From positions 447,501 through 511,500 of the forward strand of contig JAPTOF010000021.1 in assembly GCA_028554755.1 (NCBI GenBank): a stretch of DNA of 64,000 nucleotides. Direction: 5' to 3'. The position numbers and the translations under genes are program-made. The DNA is from Cordia subcordata (lineage: Eukaryota; Streptophyta; Magnoliopsida; Boraginales; Cordiaceae). The notes beneath the pieces are model-generated. The model was given only the letters and a program-made list of their open reading frames with translations. It was not told the DNA's origin and ran no database searches. This document shows positions 34,901 to 48,007 of this stretch, piece after piece; positions within the stretch are counted from its first letter, which is position 1, and each line of letters opens with the position of its first letter.

Positions 34901-35455
34901 GCTGAGCTAAAAGAAGTGAATATATAGTAATAAATATCAAAACTCTTAATCAGCGAAAAGCTAGCCAAAAAAATTAAGAAGGGTATAAAATATATAATGC
35001 ATGCTATGATTGTTATAACATGGTTGGCACAAATTATTAGCAAAATCATCAACCATCAGCACTCACGTGTACAGCGTACATTTTTGAACTGAAAGTAGTA
35101 ATAATGCTACTAAAACCATCGTGCATCTCAATTGCGAAAAAGTGAAGAACATGGTGAATTGCAACTTTTTCAATAATGCGTGCATGCATAATTCGATCGT
35201 GTGCACTAGGTGATAGGTGTGTGTATACGTGCGAGAGAGAGGAGGAGGAGGGACCGGCCGGCCGATTATACATACCTCCTTGGCCGGTATACGTCGTAGG
35301 AGTTCGTGGTAGGACGACAACGATGATTTATCTTCTTTTGGTTTTTGCAGGTGGTGTTCAATATTAATGGCTTCTTGATCTCGATGGTGATGAATGTTAT
35401 CATCATCACCTGCTGCAATGTTAGCTACTCGAGATTCATTTTCCATTGCGCACAT
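31933..35455 (-). CDS. DTX: MATE efflux transporter (DETOXIFICATION family), 2 exons
   Basis: Exon 1 is 35455-35276 (60 codons) and exon 2 is 33321-31933 (462 codons plus stop), giving 522 residues, normal for plant DTX proteins. The junction AAGGAG|GTATGT ... GTGCAG|GTGGCA keeps phase 0 and joins LLRRIPAKE to VAEELCSLLK. The product is a polytopic membrane antiporter exporting organic cations or metabolites against H+ or Na+. About twelve hydrophobic segments are visible from residue 70 on. Family motifs are LGRMGKLELAGG, MDPLCCQAYG (about 126-135, with Cys where Gly is usual), EWWWYEI, GCELGAGQP and GSARPNIG. They point to the DTX48-56 clade. The N-terminus is hydrophilic, with an acidic/His run. 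A second ATG three codons in (35446) is the alternative start. The substrate cannot be told from sequence. Confidence 0.93.
33322..35275 (-). other. Large intron of the MATE gene
   Basis: A 1954-bp GT-AG intron. It contains a worn family C MITE (about 33458-33650), (TA)-rich stretches and no recognisable coding sequence. Confidence 0.8.
33458..33650 (-). mobile_element. Degenerate MITE, family C copy 3
   Basis: CACAAGTATCTCAAAATATA on the left, TTTTTTACAACTATAAATAA and ATGAAAACTTAAAATAAATC inside, and GATAAGCATCTTAATTATAG on the right correspond to blocks of the copies at 13617-13890 and 54402-54672. It is shortened and worn. Confidence 0.5.
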
Positions 35456-37035
35456 GCCTACCTCTCTCTGTCTCTGAAATATACCCACCGGAGCCAATGA
35501 AGTACTGCACCAACAAGAAAATTAAAGACTCCAAACAGGAGACAAGGCGTACGTGTTGCTGAATATTAAGCAAAATGTATAATAATAATAAGCAAGATAC
35601 ATCGTCATGCTGTGCTTTGTTTGCTTATATTAGACTTGTTATACGTAATTAGATTGTAGCTCATTGGATCAATTCTTTCTAATTACATGCAATCAACTTT
35701 TGACCTCCTTTGAATCGAAAAAAAGAAAAAAAGAAAAGATAACAAAAGCCCGAACCTCGATTAATATCTTCAAATTAATATATGGCCGGTCTCTTTTTAC
35801 CGATACTGAGCTTACTCACCCAATGGCTATGACGGCACTTGAAGTACTAACAAAGCATCAATTGGGAGATGAAACGCAATCAGGAGTGCATATCCCCAGG
35901 TGCCCCGGCTAGGCCTGCATGATATATATAGTCAAAGTTAAGGAATATTAAAGTATGCACTCAAATATTATATATTTTTTTTTGTTAAACACATTGATTG
36001 ATTGGACCATTAGTGTTTGCTTTCACCTTATTAAGCAATTATCGATCCTTAATTAATTTGTTGTCACTGGGTTATAATAAAGCAAATGATCAAGGAAAAA
36101 AAAAAGCATGCATTAAAGCTATATAGACATATGATCATCGTCCTAGCTTAGCTGGAAATATTCTATTAAAATGTTCACAATAATGTACGTGTGCTTATTG
36201 CGTGCCTTGCCTAACAAATTTGTATTTGCCTAACAAATTTGTATGCTTCTTTGGCTTGGCGGGTGATGATGAATGTATAGATTGGGCACTAGGTAGCTAA
36301 GAAAATTATATGATTTTTCAAGTCTCCAATTATACACTGGTGTTCCACTTTAAGTTTGCATGATGATGCATTGTATTGCATGTCAAAGAAAAGTGTGACA
36401 GGTTTTAGCTTCTAGCTTCCAAAGACCTCCTCATCAGCTTACTAATAATAAATGTCCGGACCATATTTCCTAATTAATTACCTGGAGCGCTTATTTTCTG
36501 GATAATATATATATATATATATATAAACGATAACACAAGAAAGAGAAATACCAAAACAATTATTAAATTAATATGTGAAATAAACATACGTATATATATA
36601 AGTTAATAGATAAGTAATGGCAAAAGAAGTGAAATCTAGCATTTTTGTTTTGAATGCTGATGCAGATATGCGTTTGACTTAGCAACATGATACCAGACTT
36701 GACTATAACCTAGTATGGTCTACTTTCTTTTTCTTTTTCTTTTTTTTTTTTCTTTACAAGGATTTGAAGTCGGAAATCAAAATCAAAAAATTAAAAACGA
36801 GACGTCAATAATACACGGGTATCATTTGAAGGCATATCAGATTTCACCCTATCCACTATTTGTCCAGAATAAGAAGAATCTGACAAAATCGATATCGCAT
36901 CAAACATGAGGGCATGCATCCGATCTGATTTTACAATTATGGGGGAGAAATTGAAGCTTTTGAGTTGATGAAATGAAGGGAACTATGAAGCGACATATAT
37001 GCATATTCTAACATTCTAACCGGTAAAATCTCAAA
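35456..37035. other. Region upstream of the MATE gene, no gene recognised
   Basis: It holds MATE promoter sequence, a (TA)n tract at 36507-36525 and a poly-T/C stretch near 36722-36755. Short open frames (35664-35912 and 36715-36909) have no recognisable content. Confidence 0.55.
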
Positions 37036-37039
37036 AATA

Positions 37040-37200
37040 TTACCAACAACTTATTAATTGATCAAGTGGTAATTGCCTCACCTATGTAAAGAGGAGAATA
37101 CAAGTTCGAATTTTGAAAAGTGCACTTATTTGAAGTGTTTTTCGTTTATCACCCTTAGCCCGATAAAATTATTATTAAATCCAATCTGCCTTGAAAATTC
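37040..37200 (+). other. SINE-like piece with Pol III box motifs
   Basis: TGATCAAGTGGTAATTGCC resembles an A box. AAGTTCGAATT about 40 bases on matches a B box (GTTCGAATC). No clear poly-A/T end or target duplication was found. Confidence 0.35.
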
Positions 37201-37439
37201 CCTAATTCAAAGCAAAAAATAAAAATCTCAAAAATGTTTCTGCCTAGCTTGAGATTGCAAACTTCATTCAGAACGTGGTAATCTGTCAGTCACTATAATT
37301 CGATATAAAGGTACAAAACTGAAGGTCTATGCTCGAACAGCGCCTAATTTCCCTATGTCATTTAGATCAAGACCCTCACGTAATAAGGCACCTTTGGATT
37401 GACTTAAAAAATATTTTTTATAAAATTTTTGAAAAAAAA

Positions 37440-37730
37440 TTACTTTCTAAAAGCTTATAAAGAGGAAATTGGTTTATTTATTTATTGTGTTAACATGCCC
37501 CTAACGTACAGTGTCATTATTTAGAAGCTTGCACTCATGTGCAGTGTTATTTGCTTAGAAGGTTATACGTGGATAATTTTAATATTTTTAAATAAATGTT
37601 GGTGAGTTTGGGCCTGAAACTATTTATTTTTTAGACCTTGATACTATATTGAATTTTTTTCTTATCTAACTGTTTAAGTTTATAAAGAGATATTGGTTTA
37701 TTTATTTATTATACTAATAGTCTATTATGA
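37440..37730 (+). repeat. Repeat family with GTGTTAACA(T/C)GCCC
   Basis: CTTATAAAGAGGAAATTGGT, TTTATTTATTGTGTTAACA, TGCCCCTAACGTACAG and the phrase GTGAGTTTGGGCCTGAAAC correspond to the block at 44215-44390. A second start (TATAAAGAGATATTGGTTTA) at 37680 indicates a partial duplication. Confidence 0.55.
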
Positions 37731-39091
37731 GCTTCTTTAGATATCCTTCCTTTTTCATCATCCATTTATCATTTATTATGTATATGTCTCTTTGACATTT
37801 CTGAATAATAAATTTTTTATATTTCTCTCTATTTAATTTTTTTACTACGCCAACTAAAAATGCACATAATAAATGATAAATAAATAACAACAAGAAGTTT
37901 GATATTTCTTTAATTATGTATAAGACCTTCAAGAATAAGTGGGGCCCGGCAAGAATTTTTTATGTTTTAAAAGAGTTATAAGCAATGATTCTACATTTAA
38001 AAATGTAAAGCATTTTTAAGGAAAGCGAGCATCCTATTCGAGGATTTTCCTTAGGTAGTACTTTTATTTCTCTTATTAATTGATATAAATTCTTTTGGGA
38101 ATTTCCTAGAGTATCTCGCTCTGTTTTTAAGTAGTCAAGTATTATATTTGCTTTTGCTCCTGAGACATCTTCAATTTGCACGACATTACTGCATGTTTGG
38201 TATAATAGGTAACGCGAAGAACTATGCACAACCCCTAGAGATTATCTAAGGTGATTTGGTACCGATTCGTAATAACAAAAAGTAATACATATTATAGAGT
38301 ACGTGTTAGATTGTAATACAGTATTGTAAGATTTGTAATGTTAGGTTATGGGATTAAGACATACAGGCTGTTCAAGTATATGTTTTATTCTAAATAGATT
38401 CTCTAACTTTTTATGATCTCTTAGGAGGTCATTCCAATACATTGACTTTATCAAAAGACCAAAATACTTCGACAATGACGTTATTTTGCAATTAGCATAT
38501 AATCTTTTATATCTAAAACTTTGTTGGGCACCTTTTTACTTTTTCATATTTTTTTACCAACATGTTCACACCAATTCATTTTATCGTTTAAAAATTTAAA
38601 ATTCAAAAATTAATAATTAAAGAAATTAGAAAGTAAAACTCAAAAATCAAAAAATTACAAAATTAAAAAATTAAAATATTATGAGATTAAGATCTTAAGA
38701 GGTTAAAAGATTAAAAGAATTAGTAATTAAAAAACTTTAAACTAAAAAAGTTAAAATATTAAAGTGAAATAAGTAAATTCATAAATAGCACTTTACTTGC
38801 AATTTGAACCAAACAAATTATAACTTACAATTACAACACTTTAAATTGCAATTTTACAATTATAACTTATAATTATAACTTATAAGTCATAATTACAGCA
38901 CTTTTTAATTCAGTTGTTCCATGAGTTCTGAGTCCATATGAATCAATAGACCTTAGTTGTGCTCCGTACGGCCAGCAATACAACAAAGTTCAAGTTGTCA
39001 CAAACAATGCAAAATTAAAGGTAACCTTTTCAGTTGATCGTGATAAACGTATCTGTAGTGGCCTCCACCATGGGAAAGCAGCTTTTAGAAT

Positions 39092-39093
<2 letters not shown>
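37731..39093. other. Intergenic region, nothing recognised
   Basis: Strongly AT-rich, with many short near-repeats of TTAAAAGATTAAA type around 38600-38760. The open frame at 37960-38229 (-) shows no recognisable domain. Confidence 0.5.
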
Positions 39094-39170
<77 letters not shown>

Positions 39171-39305
39171 ATATATATGTATGTATATGTGTATGTGTAT
39201 ACATGTATATATATACACACATATACACACATATACACACACATATGTGTGTATATATACACACATATATATACATACACATATATATGTGTATATATAA
39301 ATATA
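39094..39305. repeat. Compound microsatellite (TA)n(TG)n(TATG/CATA)n
   Basis: (TA)n runs from 39094 to 39136 and (TG)n to about 39162, followed by mixed TATG and ACACATAT units to about 39305. Much of it is self-complementary. Open frames across it are artefacts of the repeat. Confidence 0.95.
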
Positions 39306-42300
39306 TGTTTCAAGTACTACCTGCTAGCTAGAAGTTAATCAGCAAGCGTCTTATGTCGAATGTTGTACGTTTCAGTTTTAGGAACAAATAAGACTACAAG
39401 ACCCCATGCACACAGAGATATTTTACTTTACACAGAAATGGTCCCCTGTATATTTAATTTTTAATAGAAGAAGGGAAAAAAAAAAAAAAAGTTCAGAAGA
39501 GTACTTTACAAAGATTCTCGAGGTTGTTAGGCTTGACTGAGAATTATATAGCTTGAGATTGTAATAACTTTTTATAAGCTAGACGTTGTATTTTTTCTTA
39601 CGATATACAAAAAGCATATCTCTGGATGTGGAGTTGTCGCTTATGTCTTTTTTATTTCTAAATTTTTTCTTTTACCCAAAAAGTCTGAGTATGTTTACAA
39701 TTACGACTGGAAACTTTAAAAGAGTAGTTACCCAACCGAAACCAAAAAAAAAATTAGAAACGAAATTTTATAGAGATTATATAATGTCGAAAGTTGAAAA
39801 CTTGATTATCGTAATTTTATTTAAAACTTGATTGTATATTCATATCTATTTTTTCTTTTTTATGTAAAACTTGTACAAATTGTGTTGACTCTTAATTTTG
39901 TATGTATATAAATATATATGTATATATATATTAGTTAAAATTATAATATGAATAGTAAATCAAAGTTGACTTATTCATTAATGTTTTTTTCCTTGAAATT
40001 ATTGGGTAAGTGTTTTTTTTATTTCCTTTTTTGAATTTTTTGAAATTTTTTTTTTTACATAAACTAGAACCAAACCAGACCAACTTCAGAGATTTTGGTT
40101 TGGTTTGGTGTGGTTATTTTATGCTACTTAAAATTAATTGATTAGTTTCTAATGAAAACCAACTAATGTGGTTTAGTAATAAATAAGTTCAAAACTAAAA
40201 CATGTTCATTCCTACCAAAGAAAGTTATATATTCTAAAATACTCTTAATGAAAGTGACCCCTTTTCTATCATCTGTGAGTTCCAAGAGAGGGTCCTTGGA
40301 CTTTATTGACCATTGATAGACTGATCACCCATGTCCTTTGTCCCTGAATCGTTCTTATTTTAAACTTAATTAACTCTTCCTTTAATGATGGTAAGTTAAC
40401 ATACTTTAGTAGTAGGATATTAAGTAGTGGAGACCAAAGAAGGCACTGACTTAGTTTGTCCCTCCCAGAATCTTGACCCACACAACATCGATTTTGTTGA
40501 GGTTGGACTAGAAAACTTTGAGATATACTTGGAGCCGGCTAAGCCTTCTACTCCAACTGAGATGCTAACAACTAGTTCTTACGGACTCCAGCACCTTTAT
40601 GGATTTTTGAGTGATATGAAGTATCCGAATCCCACCTAAGACGGTCTACAAATACTCCACTACCTTAAAGGCAAAGATGCAATTAAAGCTTTTAGCATAT
40701 ACATAGCCTTTCTCTGCTTGAATCATTCAATCTATCCATTGACTTAATTAGTATGGGAGTCGCTTTAATTTGACTAGCTTCTCATTGGTGCCCCCAAGTT
40801 GATCTGTGACTTATTTAGAGTCTCTTTGGCCAGTACTGCACTGAGGACGTCCAAGTTAATTCAATTAGGCTTATTTGTTTTACAGGTGATATACAGATCG
40901 AACCATCCAAGTTCGAGTGAAGAAATTAATTGATAATATAAGCATTATTAGAAGTTAAAAGGAAAAGTTACAATTTTTTACTTTATCATTGATCATTTTC
41001 TGGAAGGAATACTTTGGGACTTAAGAGTTCGTTTAACTCTCCAAAATGAAAAACCAAATTGAACTAAATTTTTAGGATTCTAATTCGGGAACTAGAGTAG
41101 TTAACAATTATAATTAAAAAGAACAGTACTGAAAGGAGTAGGTTAATCTTTTCGAGCGCATCCTCTTCGATATGTATAAACCATTTCTAGGTTGAATATC
41201 GATTTTCTTAATTAAAGCTGACGCGATTAGTTTAGACATGTTTGGTATAAATTAGACAGGGAAATGATATCACCAACACACTTTAGTCTTTAGAAAAAAG
41301 TGACATGATCCATAATACATCATCATTAGATGGGAGCTAGTAACCATTGACGATGTGCAATTGGGACTGTTGTGATCCTTTGCGACATCTTAGGGATGTT
41401 ACATAAGCACTTAATTGCTTAAGTTTCTCGAAAGGCCAAATTAAGATCGGCTGCACCATATCTCTTTGACAAGTAAATTAATGTGATGCTGCAAAGGTGC
41501 TTAACTCTCACCAATTAGACGTTATCCACATGCAAATGCGTTCCATGTCGTACGTTAATTAGATTTCTCACCATCTCTCTTTGAGCGCATGATGTGATGA
41601 TGAGTATAGCAGTGTGCACGTTTAAAGATAAAACTTTTCATGGACCGCTGCTCCTCGTCGAATGAAAAGGCTTTTCTGGCTATTTTTCTTATAATATATA
41701 TATATATATATATGCAAACCAGTTAAATTATCGAAAAAAATTAAAAAAAAAAAGTTGCACACTCGACAAAAAGTAGAATGTTTTCACTTTTCATCCGATG
41801 TAATATAATCTTTAAACATATAATGTTCGTTTGGTGCTTATGTCATCTGAATTTATCAGCTTCTTTCAACGTAACATGACATGAATAATTGGGTACATTG
41901 TAATCTTTGAAACAATGCTTTTCACTTGAACTTTTTGTGTAGCAATATGATCTCTGAAAAGAAGAGGATTTGATTCCAAATCTGTTCAGATTTTGAAGAA
42001 ATCATGGATAATAGATGCTTCACATGTCACATAAGCACTGGAGCCCAAATTTCTTTTTTATTTTGCGGAAAATAATTTTGCCTGCCGATCCGGTTAATGT
42101 CTCCCCCGCGCCGTACTGATACTTCCCATCTTCTCCACCGAAAGAATCCTTAAAATCAGACATGAAGGAAAATATTAATTAATTAGATTACACGGCTAGC
42201 TAGCTCTCCTAGTTATATTCTTGTTAACTCGAAACAAGAATTAATGATGAATGGAGTATTGATTTCGGACTCAATTATTAGTCTTATAATGTATTTTAGT

Positions 42301-44025
42301 TTTGATTCTAGACGAAATTGTATGGTGCTCCCGACTCGAATCCCGATGAATGCGAAGTGTACGACCCCCATGGAAAATGTTTCGACCCTAAAATTAGTTT
42401 TTGTAGACATAGATATGAGATATGTAGTTACTGTCGTGAGGTTGAAATAACTGTATTATTTATAATTGCTCTTGGCTCTTCACCGATGTCTAACATATTA
42501 TTTGAAATTGATGTTCAGTTCAATTAAGGGCAGTGAGACGTTTTGTGAGCAATTTGCACTTAAGACCTTTTTTTTTTGTTTCTTTTTATTTGGTTAAACT
42601 TTCAGTCCCATGAAATTAAACCCAAGACTTCACGGCTAAAAAAAATAGTTTCAACCACCTGAGTTATTCCTTAATTCTAATATTATAACTAATTAATGTC
42701 ACCCTCATACCTCAAGGTACGACTCCACGGACCATCTCTAGATCCGATCATTACACTATTAGTCCGTATCACATCCTTTGTCAAACTTGATTAATGAGTT
42801 TAAAATATTTAAACCCATGCATACCAAAAAAAAACAACTACAAAACCAGTTGTTGGACAAACTAATACAAGGGCCGCTTCCCCTAGCACGACGCTTGGAT
42901 CAATCATTTTGTTACTGGACAATTAACTAATTCCTTAAAATGAAAAACAACGAATTGCAACAAAAAGCTGCTTCTATAACTACGAAAATTGGGAAATTTT
43001 CAGATTTCGCATATACTTAAATTGTGGGGATTATATGATAGTCTCTTTTATTGAAAGAATTTTCTGTTGATATTAGATGGAGCATCATTTTACATCAACA
43101 AAACAACAAATAAAGGAAGGAAATTATTTAGGACTTACTTTTGATACTAACTAAAATTGTTTTGTTGTGTCAGAGGAAGGATGGCTATATTAATTTGGTA
43201 TATTTTCAAGATGCTTTCAGTACAATATTGACGATCTTACAAAAATCAAATTTCAGCAAATTGTTTTACAAAATCGATCCCTTTGATTGTACAAGAGTAT
43301 GTGGAGCTACGCATGCATAAATAATCAAACTCAGCGATGGGGGAACCGATCAATCTGGTCATGCTAACTTTAGCCTGGACATGGTTTGATGCTCATTCTT
43401 AATGCCCCGTCGGTGAGTGGGTCATCACTTGACCGATTTCAAAGTGTAATGCTAGCTAGCTTGTGGAGCACAAATTTGATTAGTTTGGATTCGTTTTCCC
43501 TTATCAGGAAAAGGATACTTCCAGTTATAGTGACCACTTAATCAGCACCATCTTCATCTTTACTTGTAAAGCTGTCCTTTCTAATTCTTCTCTGCCCTCC
43601 TTTCTCCTGCAGGTGCAATGGACAGCTAGCTAGCTCTCAAATAGATAAACAAAAAGAGGGTTTTACTTGTACGAAGGAAAAGGGGGATCCGCGCCTAACA
43701 TATATTTACAGCAACAGACACAGACACTTGTATACTCTCAATAAAAATTAGCTTAAATGAAATTTTTTTTAAAGAAAGCATCTTTAAGTTCAATGTTTAT
43801 TGAGCTGATGAAGTACAGTTAATCAAGTAGGTGGCAAAGTAGCAATTGGCAAGGCTTCCATTCAAACACTACTACTACTTGAAGAGATTGATCCTATAAG
43901 CTAGAAGCATATGTTTCTTTCTTTTCTTTTTTTTTTTCCGATTTTTCAAACCCTCCATCTTTAACTCAACCCAATTTTCATCTGAACCCAGGATCTCATT
44001 CTCAAAGTAAAGAGTTTCAACCACT
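39306..44025. other. Intergenic region, no gene recognised
   Basis: It contains A/T runs (39477-39491 and 40010-40060), a (TA)n near 41693-41713 and scattered short open frames. The frames at 40427-40639 (+) and 42318-42527 (+, six cysteines, no signal peptide) were examined and give no recognisable family. Confidence 0.5.
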
Positions 44026-44400
44026 TGAGTTGTCTCCGGTTAGAATTACCACTTGTAAAGAGATATTGATTTATTTCACGTGCAGCGTAATTTGTTTAGA
44101 ACTGAAGTAGTTTCAATCACTTGAGTTGTCTCCAGTTAAAATTACTACCGTATTTTGTTTAGAGCTGAAGTAGTCTCAACCACTTAAGTTGTCTCCAGTT
44201 AGAATTACCACTTGTAAGGAGGATAGTGGTTTATTTATTTATTGTGTTAACACGCCCTCTTACGTGCAGCGTATTTTATTTAGAACTTGCACGTAAATAG
44301 TTTTTATATTTTTAAATGGGTGGCGATGAGTTTTAAACCTGTGTCGTTTGGTTTTCAAGCTTTAATACCAAGTTAGAATTATTACTTCATCTAAAAATTT
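44026..44400 (+). repeat. Imperfect tandem repeat block
   Basis: GAGTTGTCTCCGGTTAGAAT, GAGTTGTCTCCAGTTAAAAT and AAGTTGTCTCCAGTTAGAAT occur in succession, with TTTGTTTAGAACTGAAGTAG-like spacers, and end in a block that matches 37440-37640. A further related phrase occurs at about 42645-42665. Confidence 0.65.
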
Positions 44401-45327
44401 AAATAAATTTATAGAGAACATATTAGTTTATTTAATTATTATATTAACATATGTCAATGCCAAGCATATGGGAGTTGACCAAAAGAGTACTTAACGAATT
44501 AAACACAATCTCTGTAGATTCCAGTTGCCACCATCATGACGCGATACAGCTTGTAGCATTAATCTTTTTCTTCCTTGTTTGTTTTTTTTTTTATAGACGA
44601 CATACAACGTACACTTTGCTTTGAGCAGTAAAGAATGTAGTTTGAAAACTTGATCACTTTATTGACCACACAAGTTTTTTCTGTATTATTTAGTTTGGGG
44701 TGTGACAGACTGTATCTGCATTTCGATTGAGAGGGGAATGTATGACAGCGAATTTTGGTGAGAGTGAGATTATTATTTATGCACGGTTGACTCTTTTTAT
44801 GCTAGCTAGCTATATATTGCCTTTTGCCTATTGGTATTTCATTTTCAATGTTATCCTCCTTTTGGGACAGGTACTACGGGTTCTTTCGTGTACTTTTTAG
44901 GTCACATTTCACGAGTAGTCCAGCTATTTATAAAAAGTGCCATTTTGACTATTATAATTTTAGAAGTGATTTACTTAGTCTTTATTATTTGTAAAACTTA
45001 TTAATTTGGCTTTTACTATTTGAAAATGTTTTATTTAGTCTATAATATTCAAAAAAGTATCAACTTAATTCTTATTTTGACCTTCAAAAGCAATCATGTA
45101 GTTAATACATGACTAATTAATAGGGACAAAATTGACACTTTTTATAAATATTAGATATTAAGTGAGTCACTTTTAAAATAATATAAATCAAAATAACACA
45201 TTTTTATAAACAAGGACAGTTTTTTCAATATCTCCTACTTTTTATATATAGGTCTGAATTTTGATGTTCGTTTGAAGCACAAAATGTCCACTCCAAATAT
45301 CAACGAGGTTGCCACCTACTCAATTAA
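44401..45327. other. Intergenic region, nothing recognised
   Basis: AT-rich. No open frame with recognisable content and no transposon end. Confidence 0.5.
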
Positions 45328-45360
45328 CTAGTATGTTGATACGCGCGATGCCGTGGGTAT
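45328..45360 (-). mobile_element. Helitron-like 3' end (minus strand)
   Basis: Read on the minus strand, a GC-rich segment CACGGCATCGCGCGTATCAA is followed by CATACTAG and then T. A short GC hairpin ahead of CTAG|T is the usual Helitron 3' end. The hairpin is worn. The matching 5' end to the right was not located. Positions 45361-46062 are otherwise featureless, AT-rich sequence. Confidence 0.4.
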
Positions 45361-46062
45361 TATGTATTTTTATATTTTATATTTTGTATAATTTAGATAG
45401 TCATATATAATTGAATGCGAATCAATTTTATAGATTAAAAAATTTAATAATATATTGAACTTATATTTTTTATCTAATTATTAGAATAAGAAGGTTAAAG
45501 GTTAAGAATTTAATTTATTTTTTGAATTTTTTAATTTTGTTAAAACATTGACATTAACTATAAAAAAACATATAAAATACAAAAAAAACAAAGAATTAAT
45601 TATGTGACGTTCCACCAAAACATTAAATAAAGAAAGAAACAATCATCAAAAGTATCAAATAGAAAAAGAGACATATATGTGCACCCAACTTGTTAAAACT
45701 TAAAAAATGTATTATACTTATCACTATGAAAATATTCCAAATAAAGGCAAAATCAAGGGTTGTCACGTGATACCAAGGTCAAAACTTAAAAGATTAGTTT
45801 ATCTTTTTGAAAATGTGTTTAGCAATTTATCAACAAAAAAATTCGATTAACTATTGAAAAATAAATGAATTATAAAAAAAAATAAAGAAGCAACCAAGTG
45901 AGCCGTGTGATATCTTACCCAAGATTTAAATAAAAAATAGACAAACACTCACTTTCACCCCAAAAAAAAAATGAAGAAGAAGTTAACCTTGATTTTCTAT
46001 TAAAAAAATTAAAATTAAAATAGTTGAGGAGTGACATATGGCACCCCACTTAATCATCTGCA

Positions 46063-46619
46063 TCTATTAAATATATAAAATTAAACCGGTTGAACCACAT
46101 TGGTTGTCTCTAAAATTTCTGGCTTACGTAAAATTGCTACAGGTCATTTGTACTTAAAAAGCAAAAGATTACTATGTACATTAAAAAGGAAACACTAATT
46201 TGTTACATTGAAAAAGATGTCCAATAAATTATGGAAATATATCAATCAACATCATTCATGATTTTTCTTTCTAAAATTATTAAATTTTACAAAAATATAA
46301 AAATTGCAATTAATATTGAAAATTTAATATGACAAAAATATATATGTATTTTAGCCCTCACATTAATTATCAAAACTAATCATTAACAATAATAAAAATA
46401 TAAACATACTCATTTCTTCTATGTGTCACATGGGTACTACACTATTGAAACTATATATTGTAAATTCAATTAATATATTGTGTAATTTTCTTTTCTTATA
46501 TTATTGGATATTTGTATTACTTATATTATTAATTGAATGATACATTTTAATTATTTTATATATTACATGCATATAAAATTATATTCAATTTTTCCGTGCA
46601 TTACACTGGGAAAGACTAG
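46063..46619 (+). mobile_element. Helitron-like non-autonomous element
   Basis: The 5' end A|TCTATTAAATATATAAAATT fits the TC start of Helitrons. The 3' end has the hairpin TTTCCGTGCATTACACTGGGAAA (part of stem imperfect) followed by GACTAG|T. Insertion between A and T fits the class. It is 557 bp with no coding capacity. The pairing of these two ends is inferred. Confidence 0.45.
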
Positions 46620-46993
46620 TATTATATAAAGTAAAGTATATATCATATTTAAAAATGTCAGTTGTCATCTTCTCATGCCTTTTTTTCCCTCCAAAATTTA
46701 ACTCCCTCAATTCATGCAATATTTCAATTAAATAACATTTTCAAAGTCAAGTAATTCATACTATTTAGAGCCATATCCATGCAATAATTTTATTTCCTAA
46801 TTTAAAATAAATATTATTTTTTCAATTATAAATTATTTATAATCAAATTCCTTTCATAATTCAACATTACTTTTTTGGTCAACTAATAAACTAATATTGA
46901 CCACAACCAATCAAAATTATTCTTCAAAACAAATCGAGCATTGATCGGTCAAGTGAAAATTATCTCATAATCTAATTTTTTTTATAATCTATA
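46620..46993. other. Intergenic spacer, nothing recognised
   Basis: AT-rich sequence between two Helitron-like elements. Confidence 0.5.
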
Positions 46994-47950
46994 TCTATGT
47001 ATATAATAAAGTAGAATGCATGCATTTCCAATCAATGCCACATGTCCTCATTTCATAAGTTTTTTTTTTTTTTTGTTAATCCAAAAGAACATTGAGCCAA
47101 TTCCTTCTATAATGCAAAATTATTTTGTTAATATTCATTCTTGATTTTTCTTTCTTATTTAATATTTTAAAATCAAAAGATTCAATTGGATACTTGATAA
47201 AATATAAAAAAATTATCTTAATAATACAACAGCATAATTTACTATCAAGTTTTTAATCATAAAGAAATAATGTCTTTATGACAACATACTCTTCAACTGA
47301 GTCATTTTAACCTTTATTATAAAGTATTCTATACACTTTAACCTTGGGTGAGGATAAGAGGCAATAACATCCTTACTTGGAAGGTAAGTGCCTTTCTCAA
47401 CTCATAAACCCGCCTCAATGCACTGAAAGCTTAGGGGAGGGGCATATGAGACAAAAGAAGGTATTAACCTCCCTAGAGAGTATACCTTAACTGTCTCGCT
47501 AGTCCTGTAGGTAATTGAATAAGAGACGGCCTTTCCTTTATCCTTTGCCTCCCACTATTCCTTCCAAAGGAATAGAGTAAGAGAGAACCCTTAATGATAG
47601 GGGGTTACAAGGGGGGAAGGAATACTTACTTTATATATATTATATAAAACAAGGTCCATGTTATCTTTTGATGTCATATGTTCTAATTTATCAATTCTTT
47701 TTCCATCAAAAATTATTATATGTTATTCATCTTCTTTGCTTTTTATTTCTAGATTAGGTCCTTTTTCTCTAATTTTATATTATAATTTAAATATTTTACT
47801 TAATTATTCCATATCTCTCATAAAAAATTGCTAGAAGTTTACAAGAATAAAACTTTTTAAAAAATAAATATTTTTTCTACCATTACATAGACTAAAAATT
47901 TATATAAAATAATTCATTTCTCTTGTGCATCGTCATCGACTATATTCTAG
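46994..47950 (+). mobile_element. Helitron-like element with unidentified inner segment
   Basis: The 5' end A|TCTATGTATATAATAAAGTA and the 3' end TCTTGTGCATCGTCATCGAC, then TATATTCTAG, fit a worn Helitron. Inside, 47334-47620 is clearly richer in GC than the flanks (for example AAGCTTAGGGGAGGGGCATA) and unlike the usual Helitron body, so it could be a captured fragment. Its origin is not known. Confidence 0.4.
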
Positions 47951-47955
47951 CTTAA

Positions 47956-48004
<49 letters not shown>
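47956..48004. repeat. (TA)n microsatellite
   Basis: About 24 TA units. Confidence 0.95.

Positions 48005-48007
<3 letters not shown>

Noticed and set aside
38990..39338. Tyr/Ile/His-rich open frames across the microsatellite
   Set aside because: Simple translation of TA/TG repeats in all frames.
42318..42527. Small cysteine-containing open frame (possible defensin-like peptide)
   Set aside because: No signal peptide, spacing does not match known cysteine-rich peptide families, and the two other frames are equally open.
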